Origin: DATKFM01 sp963810485
GTDB lineage: Bacteria > Pseudomonadota > Alphaproteobacteria > Dongiales > Dongiaceae
Direction: 5' to 3'
Assembly: GCA_963810485.1 (NCBI GenBank)
Contig: CAWENQ010000004.1
Span: forward strand, 682,001-746,000
DNA length: 64,000 nt
In this document: in pieces, positions 55,435 through 64,000 of the stretch
How the letters are laid out: every line of letters starts with the position of its first letter
How positions within the stretch are numbered: position 1 is the stretch's first letter
The notes under the pieces: model-generated
Told to the model about the DNA's origin: nothing
Seen by the model: the letters and a program-made list of their open reading frames with translations, nothing else
The model's database searches: none
Translations under genes and position numbers: made by a program

Positions 55435-56570
55435 GCGTGCATTTCCGCCGGGAGGTCCAGGCCTTCGGCGCGGCGCACCACAGGCAACGCCGGCGCGGGC
55501 CGGCACGCCTCGATATACGGGCGGAACACCTGTTCGATGCGCTCCGGCGAGGCCAGGTCATCGATGCCGAGCACCGGTGCGGCAACGGTCTGCGCCGCTT
55601 CGCGGGCGCCCAAAGGCGACGCCGTCATCAAGCCGCTGACCGCGGCCACCGGCAGTTGATGCCGCAGCAGCCAGTCATAGCCAGCCTTGGCGCCCATCGC
55701 ATCGGCGGCGGCGAAGACGATCGCCGACACCCGCTGGCGGAACAGCGGCGAGGTGACCAGCCGCGCGGTCTCAGTCTGATTCAGGCCATCGGCGATCTCG
55801 ATGACGATGGCGTCGGCGCCGCCGGCATCCAGTTCGCCCGTCAGCGTCAGGAAGATTTCCTGCAGCGCCGCATCGTCGGCCAGATAGGTCGTGGCATGGC
55901 CCGCATAGGTGAAATCGAGCACCGCTGCGGCACCGGCATCCGTCATATGCCAGAGATCGCCGCCGGCGCCGGTGCCCGTGACCTTCGCCGCACCGACGCG
56001 CAATCCCGACTGAGCCAGGCCGCGCACCAGGTAAGCCGCTGCGGTGGTCTTGCCGGCATTCATCGACGTACCGACCACGGCGAAGATCGGCGTGCTGACC
56101 TGCGCGCCGCGCGGCCGCAGGGCGTAGCGGTTGAGATTGATCACCTTGCCGTGGCGGTCCGCCAGGAGGCCCAGCGGCATGATCTCCGTCGGCGCCTTCA
56201 TCCGCGCGTGGGAGGCGACGACGCGGCCGGCGACGCCGCCCGCGGCGGCCATCTGGCAGGGGCCGAGATCGCCGGGCACATAGGCCTCGAACTGATCGGG
56301 GGCGTAGCGGTTGCCGTAGCAGAGCACGATCTCATCGCCTTCGAACAGGATGGCGCGGCGGCCGTTGCGCAGCTCGATCCGCCGGTGCTGGCCGATGCGG
56401 CCGACCCGGGCCAGCACCAGATCGCCGGCGCGCGGCGCGGCCGTATCGCTGGCGATCAATGTCTGGATATCCCTGAGCTGAACGCGATGGGTCGCATACG
56501 CGATCTTGGCCCGGCCCAGCCTCGCCGCGTCCAACGGCTTGGCTTCGCCAATCGACTGCACAATCCCCAC
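55431..56570 (-). CDS. DUF1611-like P-loop protein
   Basis: A 379-residue cytoplasmic protein. The N-terminal half is beta-rich (QTLIASDTAAPRAGDLVLARVGRIGQH...LFEGDEIVLCYGNRYAPDQFEAYVP), a DUF1611-like pattern. The C-terminal half is a P-loop NTPase with Walker A GTSMNAGKTT at residues 167-176 and VIEIADGLNQTET as a likely Walker B region. Such P-loop folds resemble MobB or dethiobiotin-synthetase-like enzymes. The substrate is unknown. Its stop codon overlaps the ABC exporter start (ATGA), pointing to a functional link in synthesis and export or resistance. Confidence 0.8.
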   Translation of the reverse strand: MGIVQSIGEAKPLDAARLGRAKIAYATHRVQLRDIQTLIASDTAAPRAGDLVLARVGRIGQHRRIELRNGRRAILFEGDEIVLCYGNRYAPDQFEAYVPGDLGPCQMAAAGGVAGRVVASHARMKAPTEIMPLGLLADRHGKVINLNRYALRPRGAQVSTPIFAVVGTSMNAGKTTAAAYLVRGLAQSGLRVGAAKVTGTGAGGDLWHMTDAGAAAVLDFTYAGHATTYLADDAALQEIFLTLTGELDAGGADAIVIEIADGLNQTETARLVTSPLFRQRVSAIVFAAADAMGAKAGYDWLLRHQLPVAAVSGLMTASPLGAREAAQTVAAPVLGIDDLASPERIEQVFRPYIEACRPAPALPVVRRAEGLDLPAEMHA

Positions 56571-56742
56571 GTCACTTACTCCAATCCGCTCGCGGTTCGA
56601 AGGCCCCGCTTTTCTTCTTCAGTTCAGGCGCCTTTGGCGCTCTGGTTTTTGCTCCAGGAGGACTATATCCTAATTCCCGCGCATTTGCTGCAATATTGCG
56701 TGATCGTCTGCGTCGTTCATCATTAATGCCGAGCGTAAATCG

Positions 56743-57676
56743 GTGAAGCATCGCGGTGTAAACAAGCTGTACAAAACGCCCTCCGCCGCGCTGTCGCGGC
56801 GGCGGCTGCTGTTCGGCTTTGTCGCCGCCGGCGCGGGCGCTGCGGTCAGCCTGCCGGTCCGCGCCGACAGCGACCGCGGCAAGATCCTGCAGCGGGAACT
56901 CGACGACAGGAATAAATACTTTCTCTACATTCCCAAAGACCTGCGGCCCGATTCACCTCTGCTGGTTTCGATCCACGGCATCTCCCGCAATGCGCGCGAG
57001 CATGTCGAGGCCTTTGCCAAGATGGCCGAACGCAGGGGCGTGGTCGTGCTGGCGCCGGTGTTCAGCGACTACCGCTATGGCGACTATCAGCGGCTCGGCC
57101 GGCGCGGCCGCGGCGGGCGGGCCGATCTGGCGCTGCAGCGGCTCATCAGCCATGTCATCTTCGAGTCGGGGCTGGTGTCGTCGAAATTCTATCTCTACGG
57201 CCATTCCGGCGGCGCGCAGTTCGCCCATCGCTACGCCATGGCCTATCCCCAGGATGTCGCCGGCCTGGGGCTGAGCGCGGCGGGCTGGTACACGCTGCCC
57301 ACCGACGATCAGCCCTATCCCTACGGCATCCGGCCGACATCGGACTCCTATGGTCTGACTTTGGAGCCGCGGGAATTCCTGCGGGTGCCCGCCTGCGTCT
57401 TCGTCGGCGAGGACGACATCAGTCGCGATGGCGCCTTCAACCGCTCGGACAAGCTCGAACTCGATGCAGGGACGCAACCGGATCGAGCGCGCGGCCTATT
57501 GGGTCGACGCCATGACCCGGGCGTCGCGCGCGCTCGGATACAGCACGTCATACTCCCTCCATGTGCTGCGCGACGCCGACCATGACTTCGACGAACTGGT
57601 CGGCGCAGGCCTGGCGCGGGAACTCTTCGATTGTCTTTTCGCCGGCAGCCAGGAGCCATCAGCCGTTCAGCTGTGA
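56743..57676 (+). CDS. Tat-exported alpha/beta-hydrolase, PHB-depolymerase/esterase-like (reading frame interrupted)
   Basis: About 311 residues. A twin-arginine signal (LSRRRLLFGFVAAGAGAAVSLP, residues about 17-38) precedes an esterase domain with SIHGISRN, the nucleophile Ser in YGHSGGAQF near residue 150, the acid in FVGEDDISRDGAF, and, in the second frame, His in LRDADHDFDEL. The frame changes at about 57462-57468 (SDKLELDAG becomes SMQGRNRIERAAYWVDAM), consistent with one extra base. Start GTG 56743 is tentative. Its substrate could be a polyester or a small ester; no pha genes are nearby. Confidence 0.8.
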
Positions 57677-57786
57677 ATGGCAGTCCGCGGCCCACATCGT
57701 CAGCGTCCTTCCACATCTTCCGGCATGGACAGACTCGGGCAAAGCATCGAGAATCGGCGTCCTTGATATTGCGGGGGAAACGATCG

Positions 57787-58683
57787 ATGCGTGGGATTGC
57801 GAATTGGACTGCCGTTGTCGTTCCGGCTTGGCTGTTCGCCATTGTCCCGCTCGCCGCGGCGCAGGAGAGCGGCGCGGTGCGGGGTGCGGTCACGCTCGGG
57901 CAAGAACAGATTCCTCTCACCCATGTTTACGCCCGCGAAGTTCAGCAACTGCCCGAAATGGCGCTGGAAGGCCGTCCCATGCACCAGATCGCCGTGATCG
58001 TCAGCGACCGGCCCATACCCGACAACATGCCGAAGACGTCGTTCTCTATGTCGCAGATGGCCGCGGCCGGACAGATCCGCGGGCTGACTTTCGATCTTGA
58101 CGCGGAAACCGGCGCCATCCTCGGCGGCAACGCCTATCTCGGCGCGGAATACTTTCCGCAGTTCTTTTCCCAGACCGGCGGTTCCGACTACTTCCAGGTC
58201 GAAGGATTCTCCTTTGCCGGCGGCGAGCTGAAGGCGAGGATGCGCAGCGCCGAACCGCAGGATCTGCTGGGGTCGGAAAGCGCCGCCACGACCTATGGCT
58301 TCGATACCACAGTGACGGTGCCGGTCGCGCCGGCACCGAAGCTGCTGCAGACCCTGGAGGGCGATGCCGCGCAGAAAAGCGAGCAGCGTGCCGCCTTCAA
58401 GAAGTTCCTCGATGCCCTGGCGGCCGGCGACGTGGCCGCCGCCAAGGCCGGTATCGTCGCCAACCATCCCGGCCAGCAGATGATGACGGCCGAGGGGCTG
58501 CCCCAGGTGAAGATCATGTTGCTGGCCGGCTACTCGGACGCCGACGCCTTCCTCGCCGACCTGAAGAAGGTCTTTCTCTACGAGACCCGCGCCATCCTGT
58601 TCTTCAGCGCCGCCGACGGCAGCAGCAGCACCTCCATGACCATGGCCCGGGAGGATGGCGCCTGGAAGCTAGGTGGGGAATAG
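57787..58683 (+). CDS. Secreted protein of unknown function
   Basis: A 298-residue protein with a Sec signal peptide (MRGIANWTAVVVPAWLFAIVPLAAAQE). The mature part starts with a beta-rich domain (VRGAVTLGQEQIPLTHVYAREV...HQIAVIVSDRPIPDNMPKTSFSM...GQIRGLTFDLD) and continues with an alpha-helical C-terminal region containing KKFLDALAAGDVAAAKAGIVANHPGQQMM. No catalytic motif is recognised. It follows the Tat-exported hydrolase by 110 bases on the same strand and may be co-expressed. Confidence 0.75.
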   Translation: MRGIANWTAVVVPAWLFAIVPLAAAQESGAVRGAVTLGQEQIPLTHVYAREVQQLPEMALEGRPMHQIAVIVSDRPIPDNMPKTSFSMSQMAAAGQIRGLTFDLDAETGAILGGNAYLGAEYFPQFFSQTGGSDYFQVEGFSFAGGELKARMRSAEPQDLLGSESAATTYGFDTTVTVPVAPAPKLLQTLEGDAAQKSEQRAAFKKFLDALAAGDVAAAKAGIVANHPGQQMMTAEGLPQVKIMLLAGYSDADAFLADLKKVFLYETRAILFFSAADGSSSTSMTMAREDGAWKLGGE

Positions 58684-58793
58684 AGCCGCCCCACCGCAAG
58701 CTGCCGCAGCGCAATATTCTTGCGTGCCCCGACATCGATTACCGAGACGATAGCAATAAAATTACCTCTATGACTGTTGATTTTACCTAATTA

Positions 58794-58875
58794 TTGCGCT
58801 GACAGACTCTTCAGCGCAACAAATCTGCTATACTGCGTTGCAAAATTATGCTGCACTCGCTAAGCAAATAATTGC
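58794..58875 (+). promoter_or_regulatory. Promoter and operator-like repeats upstream of ccr
   Basis: TTGCGCTGA (58794-58802) and its exact complement TCAGCGCAA (58811-58819) form an inverted repeat with an eight-base spacer. A good -10 box TATACT follows at 58829-58834. Downstream, two related elements, GCAAAATTATGC (58840-58851) and GCAAATAATTGC (58864-58875), lie 24 bases apart. The layout looks like binding sites around the ccr start. CcrR- or RamB-type regulators control ccr in other alphaproteobacteria, but assignment here is inference. Confidence 0.5.
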
Positions 58876-58926
58876 GCCTGCCGGTGGCAGCGCTGAAAAA
58901 CAGGATGTTCGCGAGGAGGCCCAGCG

Positions 58927-60207
<1,281 letters not shown>

Positions 60208-60242
60208 ACGGCTGAAACGGCCGGGCGCCGGTTGCACCTGCC

Positions 60243-61927
60243 ATGCCCCAGACAGCACAATCGGCCGTGGCCGATACGCAACTCCTGCTGCCCGATCTGC
60301 TGCCGCTCTGCGCCCGCGCACTGAAGGCGGCTGAGGCCTATTCTGCGCAGGCGCGCACTTCGGTGGAACGGCTGGTCGCGCCGGGTGGCAAGCTTGATGC
60401 AAACCTGCTCGACCGCGAACAGCGCGCCGCCCATGGACTGTCCTGGCTCACCACCTACGTCACCGCGCTGCGCGAGACGCTCGGCTGGGCGCAGCGGCTC
60501 AGCCGGCAGCGGGCGGCTAGGTGAGCGCGAAGCGCTGATCTGTCAGGCGGCATTCGCTGAGTATCTCGCGCAAATGAGCGGCGGCCTGCCGATGAGCCAG
60601 GGCGAAATCCTGCGGCCGTCCGATCTCGACATGCAGGCTGAAGCAGGAACCTTTGCGGCCGATCCGTCCGTGGCTGCGCTTGCACGCAGCGGCGCGGGCA
60701 ATGCCGTGCTGATGCGCCTCGCCGAACTGCATCGCCGACAGCGAATTCGGCGACGCGGCGCTCGACGACGATTCCCTGACCATGATCCGGGAACAGTTCC
60801 GCCGCTTCGCCGACGATCATCGCGACGATGCCCATGAATGGCACCGGCAGGACGCATACATCCCAATGTCGGTGATCGAGGCGCTGGCGAAACTCGGCAT
60901 CTTCGGCCTGACCGTGCCGGAAGATTACGGCGGGCTCGGTCTCGGCAAGCTGGCGATGTGCGTGGTGACGGAAGAGCTGTCGCGCGGCTATATCGGCCTC
61001 GGCTCGCTGGGCACCCGCAGCGAGATCGCCGCCGAGTTGATCCGCCTCGGCGGCACCGAAGGGCAGAAGCAGAAATGGCTGCCCAGGCTGGCCTCGGGCG
61101 AGATCCTGCCGACCGCGGTGTTCACCGAACCCGGTACCGGCTCCGATCTCGGCAGCCTACGCACCCGCGCCGTGCGCGACGGCAATAGCTACCGCATCAC
61201 CGGCAACAAGACCTGGATCACTCATGCAGCGCGCAGCGATGTCATGACGCTGCTGGCGCGCACCGATCCGAACGAGGCCGGCTATCGCGGCCTCTCCATG
61301 TTCCTGGCGGAAAAACCGCGAGGCACGGATACGGATCCGTTTCCGGCAAAAGGGATGACCGGCGGCGAGATCCGCGTGCTCGGCTATCGCGGCATGAAGG
61401 AATTCGAACTGGCCTTCGACGGCTTCGAGGTGAAGGCGGAGAACCTGCTGGGCGGCATCGAGGGCCAGGGCTTCAAGCAGCTCATGGCGACTTTCGAGTC
61501 AGCGCGCGTGCAGACCGCCGCGCGCGCCGTCGGCGTGGCGCAGAACGCGATGGAGCTCGGCCTCGCCTATGCCAAGGGCCGGGTGCAGTTCGGCAAGCCG
61601 ATCTACGAATTCCCCCGCGTCGCCCACAAGCTCGCCTGGATGGCAGTCGAGACCATGGTCGCGCGCCAGCTCACCTGGTTCGCCGCGCGGCAGAAGGACA
61701 GCGACAAGCGCTGCGACATCGAGGCCGGCATGGCGAAGCTGCTCGCCGCCCGCGTCGCCTGGGCCAACGCCGACAACGCGCTGCAGGTCCATGGCGGCAA
61801 CGGCTATGCCGAGGAATACGCCATCTCCCGCGTCCTCTGCGACGCCCGCATCCTCAACATCTTCGAGGGTGCCGCGGAAATCCAGGCGCAGGTGATCGCG
61901 CGCGGGCTGCTGAGCGGGCGGAACTAG
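60243..61927 (+). CDS. mcd: (2S)-Methylsuccinyl-CoA dehydrogenase (acyl-CoA dehydrogenase family, reading frame interrupted twice)
   Basis: About 561 residues. An N-terminal helical extension (LLPDLLPLCARALKAAEAYSAQ...) precedes an acyl-CoA dehydrogenase core (TVPEDYGGLGLGK, TEPGTGSDLGS, QVHGGNGYAEEYAISRVLCDARILNIFEG), the layout of Mcd, which oxidises methylsuccinyl-CoA to mesaconyl-CoA. Two breaks interrupt the first third. At about 60490-60505 WAQRL should continue as SAGSGRLGEREALICQAAFAEYL. At about 60725 the frame moves again to IADSEFGDAALDDDSLTMIREQ. Both sides keep family similarity. It is placed directly after ccr, as expected. Confidence 0.88.
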
Positions 61928-62040
61928 CCGCAGCGCTTGGACCGTGGCGAACACCATTCAGATTTCTGCGATCTGGACGCAGCTTGCGGTTTGCAGCTAC
62001 TAATCCGCGCCTTTGACCTAAGAAACTTTCACGGTGATTT

Positions 62041-62691
62041 GTGCTGGTGATCTTCGATTGCGACGGCGTGCTCGTGGATAGCGAGACCATCGCCTTTCAG
62101 GCCGAGAACGACATGGTGCGCGGCCTCGGCCTGGACTGGTCGATGGAAGAGTGCATGCAGAAGTTCCTCGGCCGCTCCACCAAATCCTGCGTCGAGGCGA
62201 TCGAGGCCGCACTCGGCCGGCCGGTGCCCGAGGGCTGGGTCGATGCCTGGCATGACGCCGCCCACGAAACGCTGCGCCGGCATGGCGTGCCGCCGATTCC
62301 CGGCATCTTCGAAGCCCTCGACGCGTTGGACACGGCACGCGTGCCCTATTGCGTCGCTTCGTCGGGCGAGATGGCGAAGATGGACATCACCCTCGGCTCT
62401 TCCGGCCTGATGCCGCGGGTGGCCGGGCGCATCTACAACTCGGCCATGGTCAAGAACGGCAAGCCGGCGCCGGACCTGTTCCTGCACGCCGCCAAATCCA
62501 TGGGCGCAAAACCCGGCGACTGCATCGTGGTCGAAGATTCGGTGGCCGGCGTCACCGCCGGCGTCGCCGCGGGCATGCGTGTGATGGCGTACGCCGCGGC
62601 CGCATATGTGGACCGCGACGGCATGCGCCGCGCCGGCGGCGAGCTGTTCGAGGATATGGCCGCCCTGCCGCGGCTGATCGGCGTCCCCTGA
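62041..62691 (+). CDS. HAD-superfamily phosphatase (beta-phosphoglucomutase-like)
   Basis: A 216-residue cytoplasmic hydrolase. Motif I is FDCDGVLVDSE with nucleophile Asp6 and acid/base Asp8, motif II Ser is in CVASSGE, motif III Lys in KNGKPAPDLFLHAA, and motif IV acids in VVEDSVAGVTAGVAAGM. A helical cap follows motif I. Relatives remove phosphate from sugar phosphates or phosphoglycolate. The substrate is not evident. The start is GTG 62041. It is on the same strand as the pathway genes but has no clear link to them. Confidence 0.9.
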   Translation: MLVIFDCDGVLVDSETIAFQAENDMVRGLGLDWSMEECMQKFLGRSTKSCVEAIEAALGRPVPEGWVDAWHDAAHETLRRHGVPPIPGIFEALDALDTARVPYCVASSGEMAKMDITLGSSGLMPRVAGRIYNSAMVKNGKPAPDLFLHAAKSMGAKPGDCIVVEDSVAGVTAGVAAGMRVMAYAAAAYVDRDGMRRAGGELFEDMAALPRLIGVP

Positions 62692-62750
62692 GGGATCGCG
62701 CAGCGCCAACTCTCTGGCCGGGTGCCCCAAGCGCCCTTATAGTGATCGCC

Positions 62751-62945
62751 ATGGACACGCTCACGCTCGTCATCATCTTCGGCGTCGCCACCATTGCCGT
62801 GCTGTTTCTCGGCCTGTTCTCCATGGCCCGGGGCGGCGAGTTCAATCGCAAGTACGGCAATGTGCTGATGCGCTTCCGCGTCCTGTTCCAGGCGATCACC
62901 ATCGCCATCATCCTGATCGCGCTGCTCATCGCCTATAACAGGTGA
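62751..62945 (+). CDS. Twin-transmembrane HIG1-domain protein
   Basis: A 64-residue protein with two hydrophobic helices (residues 5-25 and 43-62) joined by the conserved hydrophilic loop MARGGEFNRKYGNVLMRFRV. This matches the bacterial HIG1-type twin-transmembrane family, whose mitochondrial relatives bind respiratory complexes. In alphaproteobacteria the gene often lies just before the PduO-type adenosyltransferase gene, as it does here (16 bases away). Confidence 0.88.
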   Translation: MDTLTLVIIFGVATIAVLFLGLFSMARGGEFNRKYGNVLMRFRVLFQAITIAIILIALLIAYNR

Positions 62946-62961
62946 ACTCCGCGCGTCCGCC

Positions 62962-63534
62962 ATGGTGAAGCTCACCCGCATCTACACCCGCGGCGGCGAC
63001 AGCGGGAAAACCTCGCTGGGCAATGGCCAGCGCGTCGCCAAGCATGATCTGCGCGTCGCCGCCTACGGCACGGTGGACGAGGCCAACGGAGCGATCGGCG
63101 TGGCGCGGCTGCATACCAAGGGCGACGCCGACAAGATGTTGGCGCGCATCCAGAACGACCTGTTCGATCTCGGCGCCGATCTCTGCCGGCCGGAAACGCC
63201 GGCGCCCAAGGGCCCGGTGCTGCGGATCATCGAGGCCCAGGTGACGCGGCTCGAGCGCGAGATCGACCGCATGAACGCCAAGCTGGCGCCGCTCAATTCC
63301 TTCATCCTGCCCGGCGGCAGCGCCGGGGCAGCCCACCTGCACCTTGCCCGCACCATCGTCCGCCGGGCGGAACGCGACATGACGCTGCTGGCCGGTAAAG
63401 AGAATATTAACCCCGTTGCGATCAAGTACATCAACCGGCTCTCCGACCATCTGTTCGTGCTCGCCCGCGTCCTCAACGGCAACGGCAAGCGCGACGTGTT
63501 GTGGCAGCCGGGCGCGACCCGCGACGAACGCTGA
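62962..63534 (+). CDS. Cob(I)yrinic acid a,c-diamide adenosyltransferase, PduO type
   Basis: A 190-residue enzyme making adenosylcobalamin from cob(I)alamin and ATP. The ATP-binding N terminus is TRIYTRGGDSGKTSLGNGQRV (residues 5-25). Further family signatures are VDEANGAIGVAR near residue 38, RIQNDLFDLGADLCRP near 66-81 and FILPGGSAGAAHLHLARTIVRRAER near 114-138. It supplies the cofactor needed by the ethylmalonyl-CoA mutase of this window. Confidence 0.95.
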   Translation: MVKLTRIYTRGGDSGKTSLGNGQRVAKHDLRVAAYGTVDEANGAIGVARLHTKGDADKMLARIQNDLFDLGADLCRPETPAPKGPVLRIIEAQVTRLEREIDRMNAKLAPLNSFILPGGSAGAAHLHLARTIVRRAERDMTLLAGKENINPVAIKYINRLSDHLFVLARVLNGNGKRDVLWQPGATRDER

Positions 63535-63612
63535 CCGCCTCTCCGGCAGGTCCGGCACGCCGCGGAAACGCAGCTTGCCGCCCGCCGGCGGTGTCATATG
63601 GGGTCAGGGAAT

Positions 63613-64000
63613 ATGTCGGAAAGCGGCCGCAAACGGACTTGGACGGAGATAGTTCTTTTCGTCATTGCCGTCTTCCTGATTGGCCAGGCTCTGTATTTCA
63701 ACCTCACGGCCGTCGAGCCGGGGGAAATGAAGTTTCAACTGACGGTCAACCGCGCCGGCCCGTCGTTCAAGATCGAGGCCATGGGCTCCCGGAAGATTTA
63801 CGATCAGCAGTTCGAGTTCGATGGCGCCCGCATCTCCTTTGTCGCCGATATCCGAGGCGACCGCGTATCGATTGCCGGCACCATGCGCAGCGAGGATGCG
63901 GGCGAGGCGCCCCGGGATTTCAAGGCCGAAGGCAAGCTGGCCGACAACCGGGCGGTCGTGCCGCTGATGTCTCCCAAAGGGTCGCGGATCGGCAAGATCG
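63613..64000 (+). CDS. Membrane-anchored protein of unknown function (partial, runs off the window)
   Basis: Open from ATG 63613 (AGGGA ribosome site just upstream; ATG 63598 is also in frame) to the window end, at least 129 residues. A basic N terminus (MSESGRKRTWTE) leads into one membrane helix (IVLFVIAVFLIGQALYF), then a beta-rich, probably periplasmic region (MKFQLTVNRAGPSFKIEAMGSRKIYDQQFEFDG). No family is recognised from the visible part. Confidence 0.7.
   Translation, partial: MSESGRKRTWTEIVLFVIAVFLIGQALYFNLTAVEPGEMKFQLTVNRAGPSFKIEAMGSRKIYDQQFEFDGARISFVADIRGDRVSIAGTMRSEDAGEAPRDFKAEGKLADNRAVVPLMSPKGSRIGKI

Overview
The window is high-GC, densely coded bacterial chromosome. Several genes point to an alphaproteobacterium, plausibly Rhodospirillales-like, although the order cannot be fixed from this sequence: a class I lysyl-tRNA synthetase, a DivK-type response regulator, Usg, DUF2852, a CIRCE-controlled groESL operon, Coq7, and an ethylmalonyl-CoA pathway set. 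There is no transposase, integrase, phage gene or CRISPR array, so this reads as ordinary chromosome with some accessory modules.

Layout. 0.1-7.8 kb: lysK, three tandem paralogous membrane proteins, a DinG/Rad3-type helicase and a TerB-like protein. 7.8-14.4 kb: an AEC permease, a conserved periplasmic protein, groESL with CIRCE, usg, ctaA and a Gfo/Idh/MocA oxidoreductase. 14.4-21.4 kb: an exported alpha/beta-hydrolase plus VWA protein, then a four-gene polyamine-type ABC importer. 21.5-25.7 kb: a metal(loid) module with a MarR regulator bearing a Cys cluster, a rhodanese-ChrB fusion, ChrA, and a convergent ArsC and aquaporin pair. 25.9-27.8 kb: a MotA/TolQ/ExbB-type proton-channel module with two uncharacterised partners. 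28-35 kb: a serine hydrolase, divK, tRNA-Leu(CAA), a YqaA-type protein, dsbB-coq7, an HNH nuclease, an esterase, gluQ and a TerC/YjbE protein. 35-40.5 kb: three successive tandem pairs (Nudix/DUF4743, PAS, CHAP-like) with a retropepsin between the first two. 40.6-48.1 kb: a GYD protein, an isochorismatase, a LysR regulator divergent from a 1192-residue fused ABC exporter, and HlyU divergent from an RTX protein. 48.2-58.7 kb: DUF2852 and TetR with palindromic operators, DUF2721, ethylmalonyl-CoA mutase, an ABC exporter overlapping a DUF1611 P-loop protein, and secreted proteins. 58.9-64 kb: crotonyl-CoA carboxylase/reductase, methylsuccinyl-CoA dehydrogenase, a HAD hydrolase, a HIG1-type protein, PduO-type cobalamin adenosyltransferase and the start of an unidentified gene.

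Functional links. ccr, mcd, the B12-dependent ethylmalonyl-CoA mutase and the cobalamin adenosyltransferase together imply acetyl-CoA assimilation through the ethylmalonyl-CoA pathway. The ccr promoter region carries inverted repeats that look like operators.

Quality warning. Nine genes are interrupted by about eleven small indels while both sides still match the same family: lysK, the helicase, the VWA protein, the aquaporin, the ExbD-position protein, gluQ (two), the 53.6-55.4 kb ABC exporter, the Tat-exported hydrolase and mcd (two). Most look like single extra bases and several hit genes that should be needed, so sequence error is likelier than decay. These genes are given as full spans with the break noted.
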